Assembly: GCF_041080625.1 (NCBI RefSeq)
Contig: NZ_CP163518.1
Location: 2,170,001-2,234,000 of the forward strand
Length of the DNA stretch: 64,000 nt
Reading direction: 5' to 3'
DNA from: Streptomyces sp. CG1
Lineage (GTDB): Bacteria; Actinomycetota; Actinomycetes; Streptomycetales; Streptomycetaceae
Under the pieces are notes generated by a model that had not been told where the DNA came from, did no database searches, and saw nothing but the letters and a program-made list of their open reading frames with translations. Made by a program: the position numbers and the translations under genes. This document shows positions 17,244 through 25,470 of this stretch, one piece after another (positions within the stretch are counted from its first letter, which is position 1; each line of letters starts with the position of its first letter).

Positions 17244-17394
17244 TGGGCCGGGCGGGTCGACGTGCAAGGGGCAGCCGAGTGGCACCACCTTGATCTGCGT
17301 GATGCGGGCCGGCTCGACGCCGTCATGGCCGCTGTGCGCCCGCAGCTCGTCGTGAACGCATCGAGCGGCGGGGCCGACTGGGCGGTCGCCGCCG
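17244..17394 (+). pseudogene. Internal fragment of a RmlD-like dTDP-4-dehydrorhamnose reductase
   Basis: About 50 codons read EWHHLDLRDAGRLDAVMAAV and RPQLVVNASSGGADWAVAAE, which is strand 3 to helix 4 of the extended-SDR sugar reductases (RmlD type). Neither the cofactor loop nor the YxxxK is present. It is joined in frame to the next fragment without a start codon. Confidence 0.5.
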
Positions 17395-17545
17395 AGATCG
17401 TCGTACAGGAACGCACCGCCAAGATCGCCGACTTCCGCGGTAGTTTCCCCACCGACACCGGCACCCGCGTCGATGCCATTGAGGTCTACTGCCGCGCGTG
17501 CCGACGCCCGTACGAAGACGTGGCCGATGCCGACTGCGAGGCGCT
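17395..17545 (+). pseudogene. 5' part of a phage zinc-ribbon-like gene ('gene X')
   Basis: Reads IVVQERTAKIADFRGSFPTD, TGTRVDAIEVYCRACRRPY and EDVADADCEA, with a CxxC and a further Cys of a zinc ribbon. The sequence breaks off after CEA. A possible continuation (DNRHLIGGDQSVRAKRKVP) lies 7.8 kb away at 25338. I link the two from memory of similar actinophage proteins in which they are contiguous. The function is unknown. Confidence 0.4.
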
Positions 17546-17758
17546 GATCTCACCGGCGCCACCCGCGCCGGCGGGGGCTGGGGCGTCGGCTCGTACGACG
17601 TCATGCCGACCGACGCCGCTGGCACCGCTGGCACCGCTGGCCCGATGCTCACCCCGCTCGGCTCGACGTGCCACCGCCGGACCTTCGTCACCACGACAGC
17701 CCCGCCAGAGCCGACGTGTGACTACGTGCCGGTTCTGTGCGACGCGTCCGCCTCGTAG
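17546..17758 (+). pseudogene. 3' part of an unidentified phage protein
   Basis: In another frame from the preceding fragment, the sequence reads ADLTGATRAGGGWGVGSYDV, MPTDAAGTAGTAGPMLTPLG and a tail ending VPVLCDASAS before TAG at 17756-17758. The next gene starts 3 bp later, an operon-like spacing. No family is recognised. The 5' end is missing. Confidence 0.4.
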
Positions 17759-17761
17759 GCA

Positions 17762-18480
17762 GTGGCCATGAGTGAGTTGCCTGACATTGTCGTCCCGGTG
17801 CGCGACGGCGTCGCCAACCAGCAGCTCAGGTATGCGCTGCGGTCGTGGGCTGCGCACCTGCCGCACCGGCGGGTGTGGATCGTCGGCTACCGGCCGCCCT
17901 GGGCGGTGAATGTCCGGCACATCCGCACACAGCAGACCGGCACCAAGTACCAGAACACGACGGCCGCCATGCGGGCCGCCTGCGAACACCCGGACGTGTC
18001 CAGCACGTTCCTGTACTGCAATGACGACTTCTTCGTCATGCGCCCGCAGACGGAGCCGTTCCCCGTGTTCCACCGCGGCCCGGTGCGGGACGTCGAGGCC
18101 TACTACGCGACGCGCGGCAACGGGCAGTACATACGCGGGCTGCGGGAGACGCGGGACCTTCTCGTGAGCCTCGGCCACGAAGACCCCGTCTCCTACGAGC
18201 TGCACGTTCCGCTGCCGGTGGCCAAGGACGGCATGCTCCACGCCCTCGACGTCGGCCGGCACCTCGACGTCTGCACAAGCGGACCGCGTACGGGGTCCTC
18301 GCCGGGATCGGCGGGACACTGATGCGGGACGTGAAGGTGCTCCACGGCGCGCCGCGCGGCTACGAGGGACTCCCGCTCCAGTCGACGATGCCCGACAGCT
18401 TCACCGCAGGGCACGTCGGCCGGTACATCCGCCGGGCGTTCCCCCAGCCGTGCCCGTACGAGGACCGAGGGAGGCGCTGA
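17762..18480 (+). pseudogene. Stealth/glycosyltransferase-like phage-module gene, frameshifted
   Basis: The ATG at 17762 opens MSELPDIVVPVRDGVANQQ, LRYALRSWAAHLPHRRVWIV and FLYCNDDFFVMRP. The QLRYALRS and LYCNDDFF segments resemble the conserved regions of Stealth-type sugar-phosphate transferases. Near 18270 the frame shifts. The continuation LHKRTAYGVLAGIGG, VKVLHGAPRGYEGLP and YIRRAFPQPCPYEDRGRR ends at TGA 18478-18480, and that TGA overlaps the ATG of the connector gene (TGATG). The joined product would be about 239 aa. As read it would be cut to 186 aa. Confidence 0.6.
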
Positions 18481-19079
18481 TGCCGATCCAGGTAGGGCCG
18501 TGCGAGGCGTGGCCGTTCAACCCCTGCTGCGCGGTCGACGACTACGATCCGGAAGACGTCGAGCGGTGGACGCGTGTCGCCTCACAGATCCTGTGGTCGC
18601 CGTCCGGGCGCCGTTGGGGCCCGTGCCCGGTGACCGTCCGGCCGTGCCGCCGTTCCTGCCTGGAGTCCGCGCCGGTCTCCTTCCAGACGGGGGCGGGCAC
18701 AGGGCCGTGGGTCCCCTATGTCGGTGAGGACGGCATCTGGCGCAACGCGTCCGTGTGCGGCTGCAAGAGCGACTGCTCGGGCGGTGAGCTGTGCGAGGTC
18801 TACCTTCCTGGCCCGGTCTACGACGTGGTGGAGGTGAACCTCGACGGCGAGATCCTGGTCCCCGAGGCGTACCGGGTCGACGCGGCCGGCCAGCTCGTGC
18901 GGGTCGGTGGCGGTTGCTGGCCAGCCTGCCAGGACATAGCCGAACCCCCGGGCGCTCCAGGCACGTTCACCGTCACCTACCGATGGGGGCTCCCGCTCGA
19001 TGACACCGCGATCGCCGCGGTGTCCGAGCTGACGTGCCACCTCCTCAAGGACTGCTCTCCGGGCTCATGCGGCTGCTAG
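18480..19079 (+). CDS. Phage head-tail connector-like protein, Cys-rich
   Basis: 199 aa from an ATG that overlaps the preceding stop (TGATG). It contains about 20 cysteines and a C-terminal fold around FTVTYRWGLPLDDTAIAAVS and ELTCHLLKDCSPGSCGC, the pattern of actinophage head-to-tail adaptors. The TAG at 19077 is in frame with a following segment that reads RVQRQGVELEIADPTVLFSQ, which I would expect at the C-terminus of the same protein. The virion protein is therefore probably truncated by this stop. Its place between the Stealth-like gene and the neck genes fits the usual phage order. Confidence 0.6.
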   Translation: MPIQVGPCEAWPFNPCCAVDDYDPEDVERWTRVASQILWSPSGRRWGPCPVTVRPCRRSCLESAPVSFQTGAGTGPWVPYVGEDGIWRNASVCGCKSDCSGGELCEVYLPGPVYDVVEVNLDGEILVPEAYRVDAAGQLVRVGGGCWPACQDIAEPPGAPGTFTVTYRWGLPLDDTAIAAVSELTCHLLKDCSPGSCGC

Positions 19080-19280
19080 GTGAATCGGAACGTGACCCGT
19101 GTCCAGCGGCAGGGCGTCGAGCTGGAGATAGCCGACCCGACCGTCCTGTTCAGCCAGGGCCGCACCGGGCTGCCGGTCGTCGACCTGTGGCTGGCAGCGG
19201 TCAACCCCTACCAGATGACCAGCCCGAGCAGGGTCTACAGCCCTGACCTCAAGCGACCGCGGGTGACGACATGGCCCTGA
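19080..19280 (+). pseudogene. C-terminal segment of the connector after an in-frame TAG
   Basis: 66 codons in the same frame as the connector, starting directly after its TAG with a GTG: NRNVTRVQRQGVELEIADP, GLPVVDLWLAAVNPYQMTSP and DLKRPRVTTWP. It overlaps the next ATG by 10 bp. It could be made by re-initiation at the GTG or by stop read-through. A nonsense mutation of a once continuous gene is simplest. Confidence 0.5.
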
Positions 19281-19864
19281 CCGCATACGCCGTTCACGAC
19301 CTGGCGGAGGCCGTCCTCGGCTGCGTGTGCGCCGCCCTCGACGCGACCGCCGAAGACGTTGAGAGACAGCCTGGCTGTCCCGGCCGGGCGTGCGTCGTGC
19401 CCGGTGCCGCCGCCTGGGACTCCTGCGACGACCCTTGCGGGAGCAGCGATGGCGCCGGCGGGCAGCTCACCGTGAACGTCGCCCGCGTGTACCCGTCGAA
19501 CCTGAACAGCTTCCCCTCGCAAGAACAGCCGGTTCTCGGCGTGCACGGCTGCACCCCACCGTCGATCACAGCCGTGGAGCTGGTCATCACGCTCCTGCGA
19601 TGCGCCCCGACGATGAGCGAGGACGGCTGTCCGCCCTCGTGCGAGGAACTGTCCTCCGCGTCCCGCATCCTGCACGTCGACACCGTCACAGTTGGCAACG
19701 CGCTGCTGTGCTGCCTGCCGCAGACCGGCACGGGCAGGCGCGGCCGGAAGTTCGTCATCGGCGGTCAGCGGACCATTGGACCGGAGGGCGGCTGCGTCGG
19801 CCTGGAACAGCGCGTCATCGTCGCCCTGCCGGGCTGCGGGTGCCCGGACGAGGGAGCGTCGTGA
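19271..19864 (+). CDS. Phage neck/minor structural protein, Cys-rich
   Basis: 197 aa, overlapping the upstream reading frame by 10 bp and the next gene by 4 bp (GTGA), as in tightly packed phage late operons. TAYAVHDLAEAVLGCVCAAL starts a helical N-terminus, and then GGQLTVNVARVYPSNLNSFP and ITAVELVITLLRCAPTMSED. It has about 16 cysteines, unusual for a cytoplasmic protein. By position it is a neck or tail-terminator-type protein. No catalytic motif is seen. Confidence 0.55.
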   Translation: MALTAYAVHDLAEAVLGCVCAALDATAEDVERQPGCPGRACVVPGAAAWDSCDDPCGSSDGAGGQLTVNVARVYPSNLNSFPSQEQPVLGVHGCTPPSITAVELVITLLRCAPTMSEDGCPPSCEELSSASRILHVDTVTVGNALLCCLPQTGTGRRGRKFVIGGQRTIGPEGGCVGLEQRVIVALPGCGCPDEGAS

Positions 19865-20239
19865 GCGTGGAGGTGCGGATCGATCAGGGCCCCCTCACCC
19901 GGCTGCTCCGCATGCGTGGGGGCCGCGTCGAACGCCGGCTCCGCGAACGTACGGAACGCGTCGCGAAGATCGCCGAGCGCGAATCCCCCGGCAGCATGGG
20001 CCGATACATCAGCTGGAAGATCGAGAACAAGCCGGGCGGTCTCCAGGGCGTCATCGTCTGCGATCACCGTGCAGTCCGCTATGTCCTCGACGGCACTCGC
20101 CCGCACACTCATCCGCCCCCGGCGCGCGAAGACCCTCCGCTTCGACGTTGGCGGCCAGACCGTATTCGCAGCTGTCGTACGGCACCCCGGCACCCGGCCG
20201 AATAGCTTCCTGGCTCGAGCGCTGCGACTGGGACGCTAA
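19861..20239 (+). pseudogene. HK97 gp10-like head-tail joining protein, frameshifted
   Basis: The GTG at 19861 overlaps the previous stop. The frame reads VEVRIDQGPLTRLLRMRGG, RTERVAKIAERESPGSMGRY and CDHRAVRYVLDGTRPH. After a one-base shift near 20107 the match continues as LIRPRRAKTLRFDVGGQTVF and HPGTRPNSFLARALRLGR to the stop at 20239. The HPGTRPNxFL motif is characteristic of gp10-like neck proteins. The intact gene would be about 125 aa. Confidence 0.7.
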
Positions 20240-20296
20240 ATGGGCAACCTATTCTGTCACTGCGGCCCGTCCGTTGAGCATATTCGGCGGGCGGCG

Positions 20297-20330
20297 GGTG
20301 ACGGCTATTGGCAAGCCAAGAGCCGTCACC
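20297..20330. terminator. Strong hairpin between convergent genes
   Basis: GGTGACGGCT (20297-20306) pairs perfectly with AGCCGTCACC (20321-20330), and the loop itself folds (TTGGC-AA-GCCAA). It lies between the plus-strand neck gene and the minus-strand secreted protein gene and can end both transcripts. Confidence 0.75.
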
Positions 20331-20339
20331 TTCATTCGG

Positions 20340-20972
20340 CTAGTATGAACTTGACCGGTTTTCCCCGTAGCAGGTGGTCGCCACGTTGAGGGCGTGGTCG
20401 GCCGATGCGGGAAATCCGCTGAAGATGAACGAGACGGTGAAGGCGTCGGTCGTGCCAAACGCGGTCGGATTCTCGGGGTCGCCGTTGGACATCGCAGGGA
20501 TCTGCCCGTACCAGTAGCAGTTCTGCTGCTTCCGGGTGATGCTAACCCCGTACGCGTAGTTCGTCTTGCAGACCGGTGGGCCGACAGGCGTGTAGCCCAG
20601 CGTGCCATGGGGGCCGTCGACCTCCTGGTATGCCCAGTCGATCTCGGTCTGCCACACGTTCCCGGTCAAGGTGTACCCCGCGCTCCAGACATAGTCTGGC
20701 GTCACCGCCCCCGACAGGTTGCTGCGCAAGACCTTGTGCAGCGGCGTCCGGGCGACCTTGACGTTGCACACGTCGTTGGCCGCGGTTGCCACCTCGGACG
20801 ACGACAGCGTGGTCGGCAACTGCTTCGCAATGTTCGCGGCACAGCTAGTTGCGGCTGTCGGCAGCGGTGTTGCAGCCTCGGCAGTCGGTGCACCTCCGAC
20901 ACCAATCGCCAGTGCGGATGCTGTCAGTGCCGCGGCCGCGGCCGCGGCAGCTGACCTGGACTTTCGATCCAT
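20340..20972 (-). CDS. Secreted protein with signal peptide, function unknown
   Basis: 210 aa. The ATG at 20972 is preceded by AAGGGGG. MDRKSRS, a run of alanines and hydrophobics, and a likely cleavage site after APTAEAA give a clear Sec signal peptide. The mature part (about 177 aa) has cysteines in four places (TSCAAN, NDVCNVK, VCKTNYAYGV and NCYWYGQ, then a fifth in TTCYGEN) and aromatic beta-like stretches such as VWQTEIDWAYQEVDG. I recognise no family. It is intact, sits inside the phage module in the opposite orientation to the late genes, and is divergent from a secreted protease. Confidence 0.75.
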   Translation of the reverse strand: MDRKSRSAAAAAAAALTASALAIGVGGAPTAEAATPLPTAATSCAANIAKQLPTTLSSSEVATAANDVCNVKVARTPLHKVLRSNLSGAVTPDYVWSAGYTLTGNVWQTEIDWAYQEVDGPHGTLGYTPVGPPVCKTNYAYGVSITRKQQNCYWYGQIPAMSNGDPENPTAFGTTDAFTVSFIFSGFPASADHALNVATTCYGENRSSSY

Positions 20973-21890
20973 CAGTTCCCCCTTGAAACACTGAGCCGCC
21001 GGTGGCAGCGGAGATCCTCTGCACACAGGGTGATCGCTCCGCCGCCTGGGCCGGCCTTGCTCGAAGCGGCAAGACCAGGCTGCCCGAGTTGGCTCGGTGA
21101 AGTCCCGTTTCCCACACGACCCCACACACCCGCTCCCAGACGGCGCGTGTGCCATTGGGCACGACTTCGCAAGTGACGCTGGTCAGCAGAGGTGCGGTTT
21201 GCTTTCAAACGCCAATCTTGGGCCCGCAACGCATCGTGTGGAGTGGCTCGTTGCACAGTGAAGGGGGCATTCCGGTGCGGCAGTGCACAGTGAGCCGGGG
21301 AAACGCGGGTGGGGACTGCTCCAGCGCTCACGGTGGTACGTGGGACAACGGCGGGCCGCAGCCACGCGTGGCCGTCCGCTGAAGGACGGAGCCTCGGGCC
21401 CCTTCTCCATCACCTCGACCGCGTTGCGCTGGATCAGCTGGGCACCGAGGCGCCATGCCCATATCCCTGCCGGTCCCTGAGTCCGCGTAGGGCCGCTGAG
21501 TGGTCAGCACCGTCAGGGACACGGCCGAGCGAGCGGTACGCGCACGCAACGCTCAGCCCCAGTCGGATCGGCGCCATCGCTCGCGCCGACCTTGCCCTCA
21601 ACGAAATCTGGAAGTGATCACCGTTGAGAAAACCTCATTGATCCGCAACTCAAGGGTTCTATTCGAGGGTGCAGCGGATGTGTGGGCCGCCGAAGCAGCT
21701 GCGGACGATGTGCGGCTGGTGTTGGCGACGGAGTCTCGGCAGCGAATTGGGATCAACGACCCAGAACACTTGTCATCTCGGATCAATAAAAGATGGAGGA
21801 CAACTCGTTGACGAACCTGACAGGTTCAGGGCAGGATCTCCCCGCCCGGCACAATCGTGTCGGGATTCAATCGCAGACGGGGGTTCCTCC
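20973..21890. other. 918-bp divergent intergenic region
   Basis: It lies between two divergent secreted-protein genes. GC is lower near 21600-21800 than in the neighbours. No coding sequence with convincing codon usage or start signals is seen. It should hold both promoters and may contain a decayed fragment. Confidence 0.45.
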
Positions 21891-23195
21891 ATGCGAACTA
21901 AACGTGCGTTAGGGGCCATAGCCCTGGCCGCAGTTTCCATCACCACAGCTTTCATGCCAAGCGGGGCCTCAGCAGCGCCCGTTGCTGACGTGCTGGCCGT
22001 GAACGGCACCATGAACCTCGGTCGGCTTGGCACCTCGGTCGGCGAGGACAAGACCGACTTCGCCGGGCTGTACGTCGACGAGGCACACCACACCATCGAC
22101 GTGTACACCGCTTCCGGCAACGCCGTCGCGAAAGCACGCACCGCGCTGGCGGCCCAGCATCACACCAGCCCCGCGGTGGCACCAGGGTCTGACAGCCGAC
22201 TTACCGCAACGACGAGCTACGCGGTCAAGTACGTGCCGGTGAAGTACTCACAGAGAACCCTGGAGTCGGCAGCGAATGCCATTGCGGCCAACCGCACCAT
22301 CGACGGCGTCCGGTGGACCGTCGCCGGGACCGACCCGCGCACCAACAAGACCCTGATCGGCGTCCCAACCGTCACCGCGGACTTGCGGGCCAGAGTGAAG
22401 GCCAAGTACGGCGATCTCGTCGAACTCCAGGCCACGGGCAAGGTCACCACTGAGATGAAGGTCGACCACTACGCCAGCTCCAGGGCTGCGCAGGCGGCGG
22501 CCAAGGCGTCCCCGCATGATGTCTCGCCGGCCAACCGCCTGCTTGACTTCAACCCCTGGTACGGCGGCGACCGCATCGTCAGGATCGACGGCAACAACGT
22601 CATCCAGTGCACCGCCGGCATCGCCTACTCCGACCCGTACTATGCCCCGACCCAGATGCTCTACGCTGGACACTGCGCCCCGAAGGGCTACGGCTGGAAG
22701 CAGGGCTACTACGACGGTGCCTTCCACTACAGCTCATCCCTCAACGGCCACTTCGGAGTCACCGGCTGGCAGACCTTCAACGGGGGCTACACCGACGCGG
22801 CGCTCATCACCGGAGACCAGGGCGCTCAGTACGCTTGGGACATCTACGTCAACGGTTCCACCTACTGGCATCAGAGCGGGTACGCGTACAACCAGGCCGG
22901 CAACGGCTTCTGCTCGGACGGTTCCTTCACCCAGGAGAACTGTCACGGCGTGGTCCAGTCCTGCGGAAACAGGGTCCAGTACAGCGACGGCACCGTGGCA
23001 TACGACATGTGCATCGGCCAGTCCAACGACGGATCCCGGTTGTCGCAGCATGGCGACTCCGGGGGGCCGATCATCTCCGGAAGCCCGATGGTCGCCCGCG
23101 GCATCATCTCCGGTGGCAACGAGGGCAACACGATCTTCTTCACTCCATGGGAAGCAGTGAACCGCCTCGTCGGCGGCCACCCCTGTCCCTGCTGA
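21891..23195 (+). CDS. Secreted trypsin-like serine protease (S1 family)
   Basis: 434 aa from the ATG at 21891. RTKRALGAIALAAVSITTAF and a cleavage site near GASAAP form the signal peptide. Residues about 30-200 look like a propeptide region. The catalytic triad is visible: YAGHCAP (His), GYTDAALI (Asp) and QHGDSGGPIISG (Ser in GDSGGP). Two further Cys pairs fit extracellular disulfides. The layout, with a long N-terminal prodomain, recalls streptogrisin-type zymogens. It is an intact gene inside the phage tail region, with its own promoter region and a terminator 16 bp downstream, so it behaves as an independent cargo gene. Confidence 0.88.
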   Translation: MRTKRALGAIALAAVSITTAFMPSGASAAPVADVLAVNGTMNLGRLGTSVGEDKTDFAGLYVDEAHHTIDVYTASGNAVAKARTALAAQHHTSPAVAPGSDSRLTATTSYAVKYVPVKYSQRTLESAANAIAANRTIDGVRWTVAGTDPRTNKTLIGVPTVTADLRARVKAKYGDLVELQATGKVTTEMKVDHYASSRAAQAAAKASPHDVSPANRLLDFNPWYGGDRIVRIDGNNVIQCTAGIAYSDPYYAPTQMLYAGHCAPKGYGWKQGYYDGAFHYSSSLNGHFGVTGWQTFNGGYTDAALITGDQGAQYAWDIYVNGSTYWHQSGYAYNQAGNGFCSDGSFTQENCHGVVQSCGNRVQYSDGTVAYDMCIGQSNDGSRLSQHGDSGGPIISGSPMVARGIISGGNEGNTIFFTPWEAVNRLVGGHPCPC

Positions 23196-23210
23196 CCACA
23201 ACTCCGTACC

Positions 23211-23243
23211 CCGACGCCCCCAGCGCTTGGCCGGGGGCGTCGG
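23211..23243 (+). terminator. Terminator after the protease gene
   Basis: A perfect 11-bp stem, CCGACGCCCCC (23211-23221) with GGGGGCGTCGG (23233-23243), and an 11-nt loop, 15 bp after the stop. Confidence 0.8.
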
Positions 23244-23478
23244 CATGCCTGTATGGCGGGATCTTCTGTCACCGGTTTCCTCACCAAGGCCGACGCTTCC
23301 AAGGAGGGCGGAGCGATCAGAGTGTGCCGGTGGTGCGAGCCACGCCTGGCTGAGGAGAGCTGCCCAGGTGTCCGGGCCGACCACATTGTCCGCAGCCGAG
23401 TGGCGTGGGGACAAGTACCCTTCCGGGTACGCCGCTGGTTTTGAGCCGGGCGACAGCGCGGGAGACAAGGGCATACCC

Positions 23479-24023
23479 GTGACACGCAGGCAATCCACGT
23501 TGAACACCGAGCCTCATGTCGCCGAACTCGGTGACGTCGAGCTCAAGTTCGTCCCCGAGGTCATGGGTGACGAGTTCCTCGACGGGTACGCGGCGCTCAT
23601 CGAGCGGCAGCGGGAGCTCGGGGCGGGTGCCGGCGATCTCTCACAGATCGATGCTGGAGCAAGCTCCGGGAGGTTGTCGCCGAGCTCCGATCGTTCCTCG
23701 GCTCGCTGATGGTGCCGGAGTCCCGCGAGTTGTTCTCGCGCTTCGCTGTCGTCAAGGCCGGTAAGACGGTGGAGACGTGTGCGGAGGCGGACGAGGCCCA
23801 GGAGCACGTTGGCCGGCTCAAGGGCACGGTGGTCCAGGATGAGTCGATGCGGCTGCCGACCCGTGTCCTCATGGAACTTCTGGAGTGGGTGGCCGAGATC
23901 TACGGCGGTGGGAGCCGCCCTACTGGGTCGTCCAGCGGCTCTGCGCGTCCATCGCCGAGTCGTGGGACTCCTGGGACGGGCAGCTCGCGCTCCAGGGCAT
24001 CGATCCCCGCTCGTGGACGCTGA
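23479..24023 (+). pseudogene. Phage tail assembly chaperone (gpG-like), frameshifted
   Basis: The GTG at 23479 reads RQSTLNTEPHVAELGDVELK, FVPEVMGDEFLDGYAALIER to DLSQID. A one-base shift near 23650 moves to KLREVVAELRSFLGSLMVPE, ELFSRFAVVKAGKTVETCAE and RVLMELLEWVAEIYGG. A small acidic/helical protein directly upstream of the tape measure is the standard place for gpG-type chaperones. The frame runs on to 24023 and overlaps a second frame (below). The 23650 shift is probably a mutation. Confidence 0.6.
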
Positions 24024-24247
24024 AGCGGATGCTCAACGCGGCCGAGGCCGCGATGGATGCCGCAGCCGAGGACGACGCCGAACGGGCACGGAACCGGACC
24101 AGGCTGTACGCCCCTCCGCGGGGAGCTGCCCGTGAGGCGCGGCGTCGGCCGATCCCGGGAGTGAGCATGTCGAGGGATCAGGCGCTTTGCCCTGCTGCTC
24201 AGTTGGCGGCTGATGACGCGAAGCTCACTGGAGGCCGGTCCGGCTAG
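23885..24247 (+). CDS. Tail assembly chaperone extension (gpT-like) in the -1 frame
   Basis: This frame overlaps the gpG-like frame by 139 bp and lies -1 relative to it. Its convincing part is RRWEPPYWVVQRLCASIAES, WDSWDGQLALQGIDPRSWTL and NAAEAAMDAAAEDDAERARN. Many tailed phages make a G-T fusion by a -1 ribosomal slip here. No canonical XXXYYYZ heptamer is obvious around GGCGGTGGGAG (23903-23913). The ATG at 23885 has no good ribosome site, so the piece is more likely the fusion extension than a free gene. Confidence 0.5.
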   Translation: MGGRDLRRWEPPYWVVQRLCASIAESWDSWDGQLALQGIDPRSWTLKRMLNAAEAAMDAAAEDDAERARNRTRLYAPPRGAAREARRRPIPGVSMSRDQALCPAAQLAADDAKLTGGRSG

Positions 24248-24300
24248 GCTGGGGTCAGGGCGGCCTGCCGCTGGTGGGTCGCGTCGCCGCTGGTTTTGGG

Positions 24301-24334
24301 CCGGGCAACATCACGACTTCGTGAGGTTGCCCGG
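24301..24334 (+). promoter_or_regulatory. Perfect hairpin ending on the tape-measure start codon
   Basis: CCGGGCAAC (24301-24309) pairs with GTTGCCCGG (24326-24334), and inside it TCAC pairs with GTGA around a GACTTC loop. The last G of the stem is the first base of the GTG start. The stem covers the only purine-rich stretch (GTGAGG), so it could block ribosome access or act as a terminator. Confidence 0.55.
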
Positions 24335-25470
24335 TGGGCGAGGACGAGGATTACGGGTCCGCGAGGATCCGCATTGTCCTGGATGACGGCGATGCGGTAG
24401 CTGGCGCCCGTGATGCCGGCGTACGGATTCAGCGGGCGCTCGATCGCGCAACTCGTGGTGTCGGCGCGCAGATCCGCCGCAACATCCAGAGGAGCCTAGA
24501 CGCTGCCGCCGTCACGGTTCGGGTAGAGCCGGACCTCCGCCGGTTCGACGCACGGCTCCTCACCAGGCTCCGCTCGCTGGAGTCCATCAACGTCCCCGTC
24601 GTCCCGGACCTGACGGGATTCGTCCAGCGCCTCCGCGCTCTACTCGCCGGGGCAGAGGTCCCGGTCCGGGTCGTCCCCGATCTGGACGGCTTCGATGCCC
24701 GGATCAGGGCGCACCGGCCGCCCGACGTCACGGTCAACGCGAACGTCGACGTCGACAACGACCGCTTCACGCGGTCCCTGGCCGGGCTGTCCGGTGTAGC
24801 AGGGCGCCTCGGCACGACGCTCACGTCGTTGCTGGGGTTCGGGGCGTTCGGGATCGCCGCGGCCGGTGCTGCGCAGGGCGTCATCGCGCTGACGGCCACG
24901 CTCGCACCGGCAGCCGGGATTGTCGCCGCGTTCCCGGCCGCGATTGCCGGTGCGCAGGTCGCGCTCGGTACCCTCAAGCTCGCCGTTTTCGGTGTCTCCG
25001 ACGCGCTGTCGGCTGCACTCGCCGGAAATGCAGCGTTCCAGAAAGCGCTGGGGAAGCTGGCTCCGGCAGCGCAGACTGCCGTCACAGCTGTCCGGGACCT
25101 GGCTCCTCAGCTCAAGGGCGTTCAGCAGGCTGTACAGCAGTCGTTCTTTGCGCAGTTCGCCGGCCAGGTCTCCGGCGCCGTCAAGAACTTGCTGCCGCTG
25201 CGCAGCAACCTTGCCGCTCTGTCGGCCGAGTTCGGCAGGGCGGCCGGTGAGGGACTGCGGTTCGCCGCGTCGCAGCAGGCCGTTGCTCCGCTGCGCGCGA
25301 TCATCCAGGGCACCACACAGGCCGCTGCCGGTCTCCAGGTCGTTCGACAACCGGCACCTCATCGGCGGCGACCAGAGCGTGCGCGCGAAGAGGAAGGTGC
25401 CTACCCCGCCGCCGAACGCGTACCACGGCAAGCACGGAGCCCTGACCGCTACACCTGGGGCACCCGCTAG
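24334..25470 (+). pseudogene. Tape measure protein, truncated N-terminal third
   Basis: The GTG at 24334 gives about 335 residues typical of actinophage tape measures: repeated VRVEPDLRRFDARL / VPVVPDLTGFVQRL / VRVVPDLDGFDARI units, then a long Ala/Gly-rich hydrophobic stretch (LGTTLTSLLGFGAFGIAAAG, ALTATLAPAAGIVAAFPAAI) and QQSFFAQFAGQVSGAVKNLL. Tape measures usually exceed 800 residues. Here the match stops at AAAGLQ (about 25337), where the sequence joins a different gene, and the frame closes at 25470. No functional tail can be made from it. Confidence 0.8.
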
